From the NCBI GenBank assembly GCA_949751835.1, contig CATKHK010000072.1, forward strand, positions 62,001-126,000: a stretch of 64,000 nt of DNA, in the 5' to 3' direction. This DNA is from Blepharisma japonicum (Eukaryota > Ciliophora > Heterotrichea > Heterotrichida > Blepharismidae). The notes below the pieces were generated by a model. That model saw only the letters and a list, made by a program, of their open reading frames with translations, was not told the origin of the DNA and ran no database searches. The position numbers and the translations under genes are program-made. Shown here piece after piece: positions 9,847-20,028 of the stretch (the first letter of the stretch is position 1; every line of letters begins with the position of its first letter).

Positions 9847-10941
9847 TTAAACGAAACTTGCTGTATAAAACGGTAGTTCTTTAGCAATATGCTCACCAGT
9901 AACATCTAAAAAGAGCATTCCATGATGTTTGAGTCTGCTATACATTGTTTTCACAGTAAGTTTACTTGTGGTATTTTGGGATACTTTATTAACGAAAAAT
10001 TCAGCAGTTTGTCCTCTTCTAATATTGACAGAGTCTAAGTGGTTGATAAGCACTGACATTGTATCATCTTCACTTTCCATGGGTGCTACCAAAGGTGCGA
10101 CTTGGTCTAATAAGCACTGCTCATTAGTTTTAATTTCCAGAAAGGCTGTTTCTGCATGTGATCCTTCCAATATATCCAAATAAAGCAGTTCATAGAGCGG
10201 ACTCTCTGTGTCCCACAGTGTCTGATAAAAAGACCTAATAAAATACTTCACTGCATCATTTTGTATCGAATATAGATGAGGCGATTCCACCAGCATCCTT
10301 AAATGTGTGTCACCTATATTATTCGGATCCACCAGTGCATCTAGCAGCTTATCTTGAATTTCTGGGTCAGGATTATATATATCAAGTTCATCAATCGCAA
10401 GCTCTTTCATTACATGATCAATGGCAGCCTGATCTGTACACATATAAAACTGGTCCGGATCCATGCACTTTAGCCATTTTTCAAAATACTCATCAATATC
10501 TTCTTGACTGTAGCTTACCCCTGCTAAATCTTGATAAACAAGTAGCCCTAAAACAAATTCTCCTGCATCACCTCCAGGAGTTCCTAAAATGTCATCAACA
10601 ATTCTTCCATCTAGACATCGAAAAGCGCTATGAGTGATGCGAGCATACGAAAAATTGCCGTAGCCTGATAACTTTTCGTTGATTTCTTCATACGTGGAGC
10701 CAGTACCTTCTCTATCTTGAGTTAGTTTAATTTTGCTGGGATGGCATTTGGCTTCTTCTATTTCGACCATTCCCAGCTCAGAGCAGTCGCATTCAACATC
10801 ATAAGTGTCTTCGCTAACTGTCATAGTCCCATCGAATTGGTCAAAGCTTGATTCTGAAGTTTGAATAAATTGGCTTGAATCCAGCTTTAATGTGCAAAAG
10901 GCTACACTAAATAAAACGAATAGTAACTTCATATTTATCAA
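9847..10941 (-). CDS. Secreted or lumenal protein, unknown family
   Basis: 364 residues beginning with a clear signal peptide (MINMKLLFVLFSVAFCTLKL; hydrophobic core about residues 5-17). The mature part has eight or more cysteines, including the CDC motif near residue 51 and single cysteines in EEAKCHP, FRCLDG, LKCMDPDQFYMC and NEQCLLD. A glycine-rich stretch, ILGTPGGDAGEF, lies near residue 120. It has no transmembrane helix after the signal and no catalytic motif that I recognise. The spaced cysteines suggest an oxidising compartment, either secreted or in a lysosome-like vacuole. Intronless, ends in TAA. Function not assigned. Confidence 0.8.
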   Translation of the reverse strand: MINMKLLFVLFSVAFCTLKLDSSQFIQTSESSFDQFDGTMTVSEDTYDVECDCSELGMVEIEEAKCHPSKIKLTQDREGTGSTYEEINEKLSGYGNFSYARITHSAFRCLDGRIVDDILGTPGGDAGEFVLGLLVYQDLAGVSYSQEDIDEYFEKWLKCMDPDQFYMCTDQAAIDHVMKELAIDELDIYNPDPEIQDKLLDALVDPNNIGDTHLRMLVESPHLYSIQNDAVKYFIRSFYQTLWDTESPLYELLYLDILEGSHAETAFLEIKTNEQCLLDQVAPLVAPMESEDDTMSVLINHLDSVNIRRGQTAEFFVNKVSQNTTSKLTVKTMYSRLKHHGMLFLDVTGEHIAKELPFYTASFV

Positions 10942-11471
10942 GTTTTAGCGAGATTTAGATAAGACAGCTGGGAAGAATTCAGGATAACGAGATAGATAAA
11001 GGAAATGTATTTGACCTTGAATATTAGTGTTTTATTTTTCTAAGACGGTTAATATGATTAAAAATAAACTAAAGCTGTTATGGTAATTTTGGGGATTTTG
11101 TAATAATTTGGATGTATATGGGTAATTATGAAATAATCATAAATATTATTATCAAAATATGATAAAGTTAATCTTAAAATTGAAGAGTAAAATTTTTTTC
11201 TAATTAAGACCAGTAAAAATTTTCTCCACCCAAAATTGGTATAATTAAATTTTATAGCTATTACGGTTAGTATATCTAATTAAATTTATCGAACTTTTAG
11301 AGATAATTAAAATGCGATGATCCAAATCTAGCTTTAATAATCCATTCCAAAGAATGGTTGAAATAATTAAATTTAATAAAATTCCTTAAATAATTTGATG
11401 ATAGCTTATCTTCAAACTTTTTCTTAGCTAACGAGGTAACTTCCATCTAATTGATGGCTATAAATATATAA
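10942..11471. other. Divergent intergenic region
   Basis: 530 bp between the secreted-protein gene (minus) and the MYB gene (plus). It is AT-rich with no open frame. Two short perfect hairpins occur on the MYB side: CCATTC-CAAA-GAATGG at 11342-11357 and CCATC-TAATT-GATGG at 11444-11458. These might mark a small RNA or a regulatory site; I cannot tell which. Confidence 0.5.
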
Positions 11472-12299
11472 ATGTCATCGAATGATAGGCGAACGTGAAC
11501 AAAAGAAGTAACTTTTATTTAGGAAGATGAGGCAATCAAGGAGCTAGTCCTTGGTATGGGCATCCACAAATGGTGTCAGGTCTCTGCTCTTCTCAAAAAA
11601 CACTACGGCATCAAAAATAGAACTGGAAAGCAATGCAGAGAACGATGGCATAATCACCTCGACCCTTCAATCAAAAAGGAGCCCTGGACTCCAAAAGAAG
11701 ACAAACTGATATTAGATCTCCAAAAAAGATTTGGAAATAGCTGGTCTGAGATTGCCAAATACTTACCAGGTCGCACAGATAATTCAATTAAAAATCGATT
11801 TTATAGCACTATCAGAAGAAACTTGAGGAAATTCAACAGGAAAAGGCCTAAAAGCCTAAAACTTACAGGACCACTCAAAAGTATCCTGAAAGACACTGAA
11901 ACAGTAGAATTAATTTTCAGTGAAAAGGCTCCACCAAGAAATAAAGGTTATAAGGAAGATGAAGAGATTTCAGAAAACGAAAGCCTTTACGAGTCAAGAT
12001 CTGAGTCATCACATGAAGAGGAGTTGCAAGATGAAAACGATATTACAGACGTTGCCAAGTCAGTAACTGATGAAACAGCAGCGACAGTTACAAACATCAT
12101 TGCAGCCCCAGTACCATATGCCCAAAATATTGATGTACATAATACAACATACAGTCCTAATGTCATATTTAGCTATCCAATTGTAAATTACGAAAATGCC
12201 CTACAATGCTGGCATCCTTATACAGCAGCTTGGGTCAATTATATGAATCTCAATATGGTTCAAGATTGAGCTCAAAACGGTATAAAGTTCAGTAGATAA
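11472..12299 (+). CDS. Two-repeat MYB transcription factor (1 intron)
   Basis: Exons are 11472-11507 and 11523-12299, giving 270 residues. Two MYB DNA-binding repeats lie at residues about 6-60 ([17 protein letters not shown], then [11 protein letters not shown]) and 62-110 ([28 protein letters not shown]), matching R2 and R3 of c-MYB-type proteins. The first Trp of the first repeat is the UGA at 11496-11498, and the first 15-nt intron falls inside that helix, so the genetic code and intron size confirm each other. The rest is acidic and probably an activation region. The C-terminus reads through UGA at 12267-12269 to TAA at 12297. A further 16-nt GT...AG candidate at the stop cannot be excluded. 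Confidence 0.93.
11508..11522 (+). other. Spliceosomal intron, 15 nt
   Basis: GTAACTTTTATTTAG, phase 0, in-frame TAG. Its removal restores an uninterrupted MYB repeat. Confidence 0.95.
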
Positions 12300-13052
12300 T
12301 AAAATAGATTATAAGCTGTCTTTATTATTTAAATAATTCTGCTTTGGTGAGGATATTTAAATATAAAAACTATTGGAAAATTTAGGAATAAAAAAAGAAA
12401 ATAAATTAAAATTTCACTGAATGAATTGCAAGATATTAGCAAGACTAAGGATTTAGATAGAATTCATAAGTAATGAGTCCTTTTTGAAGCTAAAACAAAT
12501 ATAAACTTGTTTGTCTTATAAAACTTTCGAGCTTTGTGAAATTTAGAGAACAAAATTTTTTTAAAATGCACAAATCACAATTTTTCGCCTTCACTTTGAA
12601 ACTCATTTCTAACAAATTTTGACTAAAATAAAGCTGTATTTTCATCGAAAGTAAATTATTTTAAAATGTACAAATCATTAAAAATCTAAATAAAAATAAT
12701 TTCTTTATTTTTCACAAAGCTTTCAATATTAAAGTATAGCAAAAATTCTTCTCATTTTCTCTCAAGCTTAATTTAAATTAATAAAAATTTTATTTTTTTG
12801 GACAATTATAAGATTTCATCTCACTGAATTTATCTCCTCTCAACTTTAAAGACTATTTAAGCCAAAATCTAAAAATCCTCATTATTTATCTCCAAAAAAT
12901 TATTGATGCATTTATGATTCATACTAACTATGAAAAGTAAATCTAGCGAGTTCTATCCTGCATTATAAAATAAAGAATACAATTGCTCCACAATCAATTA
13001 GCCTAAAAGATTACAAAATAAGAAATTTATGATAATTTTAAAAATTATTCGA
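12300..13052. other. Convergent intergenic region
   Basis: 750 bp between the 3' ends of the MYB gene and a minus-strand membrane-protein gene. It is about 75% A+T with stops in all frames. An 18-bp element (TTTAAAATGYACAAATCA) occurs twice exactly 100 bp apart (12560 and 12660). No gene seen. It is unusually long for a convergent gap here, where others are 10-20 bp. Confidence 0.55.
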
Positions 13053-13514
13053 TTACGATTCAACTTTGGATTTTCTTCCTTCATATAATTGAAAACCAAT
13101 TTCTTTCGTCAGTAGTGTGCTTCCTATCACCATCATTGAAAGCCCAATTAAATACATTATTCCTTCCCATCCTTTGACTGGATTGTTTAGGCACAATGAA
13201 AGACCATTAAGGTCTTCTGCGCAAGCATCTGTATATTTTTCACAAACAGCAGTCGTGCTTGCTGTAAGATTGAATAGGAATAAATAATACAAGCTTGCCC
13301 ATGTCACAGCTGATAATGAAATGCAAGGAATTTGAAAAACTTTCTTGTATTTGATTCCAAATCTGAACCCACATGCGAGAATTAAGAAAAAGTGGGGGAA
13401 AAGCTTGATATATGAATACCATTTATCGCTTTCTCCAATATCGTTGTATTCTTGGATAAAGGCAGGAAAAGTCAGTGCAGTTCCAAGGAGAGAAACGCTT
13501 AATTCGACAATCAT
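13053..13514 (-). CDS. Four-TM membrane protein, unknown
   Basis: 153 residues with four hydrophobic helices at about 3-20 (VELSVSLLGTALTFPAF), 36-54 (YIKLFPHFFLILACGF), 64-85 (SLSAVTWASLYYLFLFN) and 117-136 (GIMYLIGLSMMVIGSTLL). Four cysteines lie in or near the loop between TM3 and TM4 (VCEKYTDACAEDLNGLSLCL), which would suit disulfides in a lumenal or extracellular loop. The C-terminal tail is basic. No family recognised. Single exon, ATG to TAA. Confidence 0.75.
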   Translation of the reverse strand: MIVELSVSLLGTALTFPAFIQEYNDIGESDKWYSYIKLFPHFFLILACGFRFGIKYKKVFQIPCISLSAVTWASLYYLFLFNLTASTTAVCEKYTDACAEDLNGLSLCLNNPVKGWEGIMYLIGLSMMVIGSTLLTKEIGFQLYEGRKSKVES

Positions 13515-13916
13515 TTTATTACCATTTTTGGTTCAAACATTAAATAGATGAAATGAAAGAATTACAATGTAATAAAATATTAAAAGGATATTTGTCAAAT
13601 CATAAATCTGTAGATAAAGATTTGCTAATAATAGTAAATAAGCCTTATCAAATAGAATCGTTCTGAAGCAATTAAAAATAACGCTATAATTGCAATTTTA
13701 ATTAAAATTATTCGTTCCTTTATAAAATTTTTAGAATCATTCAGGGTTTCTTTCAATATTTGAATTGATAAAAAGTTTTAGTCTTAATTTTTATATTTAA
13801 AAATTATCAAAAATAATGACCGAAATGCGAATATGTATATTTTTCATATATGCAGCATTATTAAATGTGCAAAAAACTATAATTTCCAATCTAGTATAAG
13901 AATATAATTATTTAAA
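13515..13916. other. Divergent intergenic region
   Basis: 400 bp of AT-rich DNA between the four-TM gene and the MGCC/ARM-like gene, with no open frame, repeat or clear structure. It holds the two promoters. Confidence 0.6.
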
Positions 13917-14834
13917 ATGGGCTGCTGTCAAGACCGTGAGGTAAACTATAACTAGGAAAGAGAGTCAGGACATTTTCAAAGAAAAAACCAGAGAAGATTC
14001 ATCCTAAAGCGAGATTATGATTTGGATAATATGAAGGACCAAGAAACTATGATAATAAAAGAGCATTCAGATCTCTCAATGTCAACAGAGAATATCACCG
14101 AACCTGATGATGAAAAATATTTAAGAACCCAGCTTGAAGCTTATAAAAGCGATAAAAAATGAAGCGAAATTGTGAAAATGATTTCAAATAGAACAGAAAT
14201 CACAGAAGCTAAAATTTATATCAGCTGAGCAGAAAAACCAAAAACTGTTGGGAGCTTGGCAATTGCTTATCTATGCAAAGAATGCAAAAGCGATCCGAAG
14301 CTTATTGCACCTTATATTGAAGAAGTCTTACCGATATTGCTCACAAGTATTAAGATGGGCACTGATGATTTGAGAGAAAATTCACTTTTGCTACTATTCT
14401 ATTTTGTAGACGTTGCGAGTGAAGAGGCTATTTCAAAACTATTGAAATTAAACATATTTAAAGCGCTGGTAAGGTGGTTTCTATGCTCAAAACCTGAGCT
14501 AAGACATATTTCTGCAGATATTTGTGATAAAATTTACCGAGGAAGAAAAGACGCCCAAGAAGCATTTTTAAATGAGCAAGGAGCCGTTAAACTTGTACAA
14601 TTAATTGCTTGGAGCTCTGATCAAGATGAAGTGCTATTTGATTTATTAGGATATTTGATTGATTTAATGCAAGATGCAAATGAAGATCCATTAATGGAAA
14701 ATATTAGAAGGGTTCATGAAAGCATGGTATGGGATATAATAAGAAATATTGACACAACTGAAAAATCTCAAGAGTTAATGGAGCAGCTTGATGCTGTTAT
14801 TAGACTGTTGTCATATGACGAAGGATATTCCTAA
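13917..14834 (+). CDS. ARM/HEAT-like helical-repeat protein with N-terminal lipidation motif (1 intron)
   Basis: Exons are 13917-13940 and 13956-14834, giving 300 residues. The first exon encodes only MGCCQDRE. Gly2 followed by two cysteines is the standard signal for N-myristoylation plus palmitoylation, so the protein is probably membrane-anchored. The body, from about residue 85, consists of amphipathic helices in an armadillo/HEAT pattern (SLAIAYLCKECK, NSLLLLFYFVDVASEEAISK, AVKLVQLIAWSSDQDE). Two UGA codons encode Trp (KKWSEIV, ISWAEKP). The lipidation exon is visible only because the 15-nt intron is removed. Function unknown; a membrane-tethered adaptor is a reasonable guess, and the DHHC palmitoyltransferase at 17731 shows the needed chemistry exists. 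Confidence 0.85.
13941..13955 (+). other. Spliceosomal intron, 15 nt
   Basis: GTAAACTATAACTAG, phase 0, in-frame TAG. It separates the MGCC lipidation exon from the rest of the gene. Confidence 0.92.
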
Positions 14835-14934
14835 ATTTAAAACGTAATAAATAAGAATAAGGAAAGTTGAGAGTTGCATGATCATTATTTTTAAACATTA
14901 ATATAATTCTTTTGCTGAAATTAATGCTTATTTA

Positions 14935-16794
14935 TTAAATCCATTTACCGGAAACATAGCCATAAATTTCGAATCCAGACAATGCTAAATTGTAAGATCC
15001 AGAAGAATTTCTATCAATCTGCACAATCCTAAAGCATCTATATCCTTTTGTCTTCAAATCATTTGCATTTAGCTCGATTCCCCATGTTGATGTAGCACCG
15101 CGCTGCTTTAAAGCTTGTCTCTCTCCTTCTAAATTTGAATCATACTGAATATCTCCTGAATAATGAATTCTTCTATCCAACACAGTCCAGTCTGTCTTAT
15201 TAACTGATCCTTCCAATTGCCAATTCAAGCAAACATGGCTCGATGAGTTTCTGTTTCTTATTGTATATGATGTCGGCATAAGTAGCCTCCCTGGCCCAAA
15301 ATCAATCCCAAAAAATGAGCCAATTTCGTTCAAAGTTCTTAAATTTGTAACTGATCTTCCTACAAAGTCTTCTAATCTGCCATATCCAATGCTAGAAGCA
15401 AAAACTTGGACCTGGCCAGAAATATGAGGATTTGCCCATGCAGTTGATTTTCCATTTGTTGCTAAAAAGTAAATAGCTCCATTTTCATCAAAATCATAGG
15501 AGTAAACAAATTCTGTAGGATTTTCGAGTTTATTTTTTTCATTAGGAAGACGGACACTTTGGGCAAATTTTTGTGGAGGCTTTGGGGGAGAAAATTTAGG
15601 ATTAAAAGTAGGAAGACTTTGCCGCAGAAACTGAGTTGGCCAGTTTCAAGGCTCTTCTTTTTGCGTTTGAGCGTGAGGCGGGTCTTGCTTTTCATCTTCA
15701 TCCTGAGGATTCCTCAAATCTACATCATTTAATTCTTCAACGAATTTTTCTTTTGTATCTGACTTTTCAAGGTCTTTATAGGATTTTCTTGGATTTCTGC
15801 TTACTCTGTATGAGTAAGGCTTTGCAGTTCCTTTCTCATGGGCTGATAGTTGCACCGATAACCCTTCAAGTACTAAGTCTTTTCCAACCGTAATTAATTG
15901 ATTTGTTGCAGCTTGCAGAAGTTCTGCGTGAGTGAGAAATGGCCATCTAATTTTTTCCAATAATTCTAGCTTGTCTTGATCAGTCAATTTTTTGATTTCA
16001 AGCTTATTTTTTGCTATTTCTTTTACATCTTCTATTTTAGCTTGTGGCTGCTTTTCTTCCTCAGCCTCTTTCTTTTTGCCTTCTTCCTTTTTTACTTCTT
16101 CCTTTGCTTTACTCTTTTCTTCTTCCTTTTTGACTTCTTCTTTTACCTCTAAATTTTCCCTTTTCATGAGGTAACTGCAAATAAATGCATACACGATTCC
16201 TTCAGATTTTACATTAAGCTCATTGCTTTGACATATAAGTTTTACATATTCACAGGGCAAATTTGTAAGAGATTCAATTCCGCTTGGTTTTCTTGAAATT
16301 AGCTCAAAGTTTTGGATAATTTTTTCTAATGAAGCTGATATTAAATTTTTACTATCGTATTTAATTCCTTCATACAGAATATCAGCCCCGTTCTCTGCAT
16401 TTAGTAGCGAATCAGCTATAAAATGTCCTGTATATTCAACAAGTGACTGGATTTCCAAAATATGAGCCATTGAGAATATTGTAAATCCAGTCGTTGCATT
16501 TAAATTGTCAGGTCCAAAGCATTGAGTAGATTGATTAGAGTAGATGTATTTCAGTATTGTTGGGAAAACATCTTTTGGTCTCATAATTGCTGTTTTCGGC
16601 TCTATTGGCTCTGGAACTTGGATGGCGTTTTTAGATGGGTCTTGGAAAGTCCTGTAAAAATATTCACTTGCGGCGGCTAAAACAATTTTGTGTGCTTTAT
16701 AGTTCGCATCACCGACAGATAGTGTTACATCTGCAAGAAACTCTTTTCCTGCGAAGCTTTGTAGTCCTAATTTTTGCTCTGGAATTTTTTCCAT
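14935..16794 (-). CDS. BTB-BACK-discoidin (F5/8C-like) protein, probable CUL3 adaptor
   Basis: 619 residues after reading UGA near 15646 as Trp. Residues about 18-125 form a BTB domain (FLADVTLSVGDANYKAHKIV, LAAASEYFYRTF), which in this family binds CUL3 ubiquitin ligase. A BACK domain follows at 130-300. It is interrupted at 211-268 by a Lys/Glu-only stretch before the expected ELLEKIRWPFL. The last 140 residues (GRSVTNLRTLNEIGSFFGID, CFRIVQIDRNSSGSYNLALS) resemble the galactose-binding, discoidin-like fold that ends BTBD9-type proteins. It probably selects substrates for CUL3; the target is unknown. Start at the first ATG; stop TAA. Confidence 0.87.
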
Positions 16795-16898
16795 TAACTT
16801 AATAAAATGTCATAAGCATTCTGCCTCATTTTTACATAAAATTATTCATTATAAAGCACCAATCGAAGTATTGGATATTATGAAATTTATTAAATTAA

Positions 16899-17720
16899 TT
16901 ACTTCAAGGTCTCAGTCCCTGGTCCATTGAGAATTTTATTCAGCACATACTCTACACTGATTCTATCCAAAGTAAAATTATTCAAATTTGATTTAAATTC
17001 AAATTTAGAGTAATTTTCAGTCCTCTCATAACCTTCGTTTTTCAAAACTGGATATATCTTCGCTAACATCTGCTGGGTATTTTGAAAAATTTGATATACT
17101 TGGTCATCATTTAAATAGCCTCTTACATCATCCCAGCCTTTGATAAGAAGTATCACAAATCCTGATAAATAAGAATGCATATGATATAATAATGGTCTTT
17201 GCTTCCAAAACTCTTTATTATTTTTTACATTTATTTCTTCTTTTATCGTTTCCCAAAATGGGATTTCCATATTCTCAATTTTTTTGGAAAATTCATTTAC
17301 ATTGAGTTTCTCTGAATCTTCAATATTTTCAAACATTTTATAAGCAATAGCAGCGTCAGCGGCAAAGCCAAGCCTGATTTTAAAAGATTTTCAAAGCCAT
17401 TGTGCAATATCTTGGCAATTAAAAACGATTTTCATTATTGTTGGGCACTCTAATAAAGCTCTTAGCCCCCTAGACCCATTTATCATAGCAGCACCCCCAG
17501 ATAATAAGTCAAAAATATATACAGGCCCGTTCCATGCATGAATTGTGATGCAAGAGATTTGCAAATTCTGGTCATTTTGTATGATTTCTACTGATAAAGA
17601 TATAACTGTGCTCATTTGCATAATTCTTGTAATAGCCCCTATTGCTTGATTTGCAGTTTCTGCTAAAAAAACAGGCGAATACATAATGGATTCTCCTATA
17701 TAAAAAGGTTTATCTCCCAT
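16899..17720 (-). CDS. RNase D/EXD1-like 3'-5' exonuclease-domain protein
   Basis: 273 residues, one UGA-Trp at 17391-17393. The fold signals are those of DEDD exonucleases of the EXD1 type: VYIFDLLSGGAAMINGSRGL, KIVFNCQDIAQWLWKSFKI and ADAAIAYKMF. The first catalytic motif, normally D-x-E, reads S-x-E here (ISLSVEII), so nuclease activity is doubtful. Animal EXD1 is a catalytically inactive, RNA-binding homodimer in piRNA biogenesis. That is a tempting parallel in a ciliate with small-RNA-guided DNA elimination, but it is inference. The start codon lies 10 bp from that of the divergent DHHC gene. Stop TAA. Confidence 0.7.
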
Positions 17721-17730
17721 AATTAATATA

Positions 17731-18621
17731 ATGAAAAAGAAAAATGGGTTTCACACTCCGTTTCATGCTTTTCAAGTTGCAAGCTGAGTTATTATGATAT
17801 TCCATGCTCTTATAGGAATTTTATGTATTTCTTTTTTGCTATCCACACATGAATTAATTATTTTTTTGATTCTTTATTATACAAGTTTTGTAATAGTCAT
17901 CACACAAGGAATTTTCCTTACAAAGTCTGACCCAAGTATAAATATTCCAATAGAGAATGTGGATAAATCGCCTACAGCAGTAAATTTCATGTGCACAATT
18001 TGCAAATGCTATGTTACAGAAACATCAAAACATTGCGGAAGCTGTGATAGATGTGTAGATAACTTTGACCATCACTGCAAATGGCTTAATAATTGTATAG
18101 GAAAAAGCAATTATAAACAATTCATTAGCTTGCTTCTACTTTTAGAAGTCAATCTAGTAATTTTGATCGTTTTTGAAATTTTAATTATTGATAAATGAAA
18201 AAATAAAGGACTTGAAATTGATGGGAATATTGAAAATGCTGATGTGTTTTTTATTATTTTGGATATAATTTTAAATTCGTTTTTTTTATTACTTGTTGGA
18301 TATTTGATAATTTTCCACATATTTCTAAAATTTAAAAAAATGACAACTTATGATTGAATTCGGCAACGAAAAAAAGCCAAGAAATATGCTAAGAAAAAAG
18401 CTATTCAGCCGCAGATAATTTTTTTTGAAGAAGAGGAAAATGGCACTTGCAACAAGAATAGCACATTTAAAAATCCACAAAATACTCATGATGAATTAAT
18501 TCCAATGATGAATTCAAGTGATACAAAAAATTCGACTCCAAAAAATTTGCAAATTTCCCAGCCATGTCATAAATCAACTCCAACGATAGACTCAGATATA
18601 ATAACGACTGATCGTACTTAA
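17731..18621 (+). CDS. DHHC palmitoyltransferase
   Basis: 296 residues. S-acyltransferase that attaches palmitate to cysteines of membrane-associated proteins. The zinc-binding DHHC cysteine-rich domain is at about residues 88-138 (FMCTICKCYVTETSKHCGSC, then NFDHHCKWLNNCIG), flanked by two TM helices before (about 20-60) and two after it (IVFEILIID region and ILNSFFLLLVGYL). The TTxE-like motif after the last TM reads TTYDWIRQRKK. UGA-Trp codons fall in VASWVIM, IDKWKNK and YDWIRQ. The ATG at 17731 is chosen because the frame is open from there through UGA to the first TM. The C-terminal tail is Ser/Thr/Asn-rich. It converges on the PKA-R gene with 10 bp between stops. Confidence 0.95.
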
Positions 18622-18631
18622 CCTGTTACTA

Positions 18632-19801
18632 CTATTTCTTACTTAAACTGTTTATAACGCTTTCATATACTCCGAAGTTTCTTCTCAAAATTTCTTCCAA
18701 TGGTCCTAATAGTCTCTTAAATGCATGCCTATCAAGAGTAACGCATTTAATATCTGAAGTAGCTATAACATTAGCTGCCCTTGCGTCATCTTTTAATAGA
18801 GCAAGCTCTCCGAAATAGTCGCCAGCTTGATATCTCATAACTTCTTCGGGTGGGGTTCCAGGATGCAGAGTTTTAGTAGCTACGGCTGTACCTTCTTCTA
18901 TCATATAGAATAGGTCACCCCATTCCCCTTCTCTTATTATATATTCCCCTGAAGCAAAGGTAGCACTAGTCAATGCATCAGCAATTTGGACTTTTTCATA
19001 AGCATCCATTGATTCCAGTATTTTTACTCTTGATAACAGAATTTCAAAACGCTCTCTTCTTTTAACTGCAGCTTCTTTTACAATGTTTACAAAAGTGCTT
19101 CTATCTAAAGCCCAAAGCTCACTGTCGACTACGGCCTTAATGGTTGCAGCTCTTGGCGCATTATAAAGCAAAGCTAATTCTCCAAACACGCCGCCGGGCT
19201 CGTAAAATTTCAAAAATGTCTCATTACCATTAATAACTTTGGTGCATTCAAGTTTACCAGATTCAACTATATATAATAAATCTCCATCTTCTCCTTGCCT
19301 GATTACAAAATCCCCGTTTCGGACACTTTTGCTTTCCATCGCATCAATTACTACTTTTTTATCTTTTTCTTCTAAATGTGAGAAAATAAAGGAGACACTC
19401 AGCTTTGCCATGATTTTTGACTTCTGCTCATCAGTTTTGCTAATGACTCGAGGAACGAAATTTCCTTTTTTATTCCAAGCTCCGTATGCTTCAGCAGAAA
19501 CCGAGGTTCTGTGCTGGAAAGATCGGTTTACAATAACAATTTCAGGAGCTTCATCTTCTGATTCTTCGTTTTCATCAGTGCTAACTTCTTCATCAGATTT
19601 TTTGCCTTCTTGAACCTGAGCTAGGACAAGTTTTAGCCTCTCAAGCTCTGCTCGCTCTGAATCTGAAAGAGAGATGCGTTTTAAGTAATTTAACATATAT
19701 TGATAAAGATCAGGTGGAACATCTTGGAGTGCGTGCTCCACAAAGACTTCCATTATAGGGTTGACTTTTTGAGTTAAATATTCACGGTCTTCAGGCTTCA
19801 T
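18632..19801 (-). CDS. cAMP-dependent protein kinase regulatory subunit
   Basis: 389 residues. It inhibits the PKA catalytic subunit until cyclic nucleotide binds. An N-terminal dimerisation/docking-like segment (PIMEVFVEHALQDVPPDLYQ) is followed by an acidic linker. The inhibitor site QHRTSVSAEAYG follows at about 95-106. Two cyclic-nucleotide-binding domains carry phosphate-binding cassettes GGVFGELALLYNAPRAATIK and GDYFGELALLKDDARAANVI, each with the conserved Glu and Arg. The inhibitor site has Ser/Thr at the phospho-position but only one nearby Arg instead of RRxS, which is unusual. A triple stop (TAG TAG TAA) ends the gene. In ciliates PKA controls ciliary beat. The docking domain would permit anchoring to AKAPs; a candidate is at 44757-46769. 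Confidence 0.96.
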   Translation of the reverse strand: MKPEDREYLTQKVNPIMEVFVEHALQDVPPDLYQYMLNYLKRISLSDSERAELERLKLVLAQVQEGKKSDEEVSTDENEESEDEAPEIVIVNRSFQHRTSVSAEAYGAWNKKGNFVPRVISKTDEQKSKIMAKLSVSFIFSHLEEKDKKVVIDAMESKSVRNGDFVIRQGEDGDLLYIVESGKLECTKVINGNETFLKFYEPGGVFGELALLYNAPRAATIKAVVDSELWALDRSTFVNIVKEAAVKRRERFEILLSRVKILESMDAYEKVQIADALTSATFASGEYIIREGEWGDLFYMIEEGTAVATKTLHPGTPPEEVMRYQAGDYFGELALLKDDARAANVIATSDIKCVTLDRHAFKRLLGPLEEILRRNFGVYESVINSLSKK

Positions 19802-20028
19802 ATTTATTGGTGAATTAGTTACAAATTTTTCTAAATTAAATGGATTTGTTTGAATATTGCAACGAAACTGAACAGTTTATAGAATGATTAGACCAAAAAG
19901 AAACAAATTGATTGGCTATTTAGCTTTAAGGAAGGGACTTATGGCGAAAATTAAGAAAAATGTTTCTAGAATAATAGATATTTTATTTTGAGTTAAAATA
20001 ACTATAGAAAATAATAAAAATACACTGC

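Noticed and set aside
12293-12308. 16-nt GT...AG candidate intron at the MYB stop codon
   Set aside because: It would only add a few residues before another TAA, and there is no homology to support the extension.
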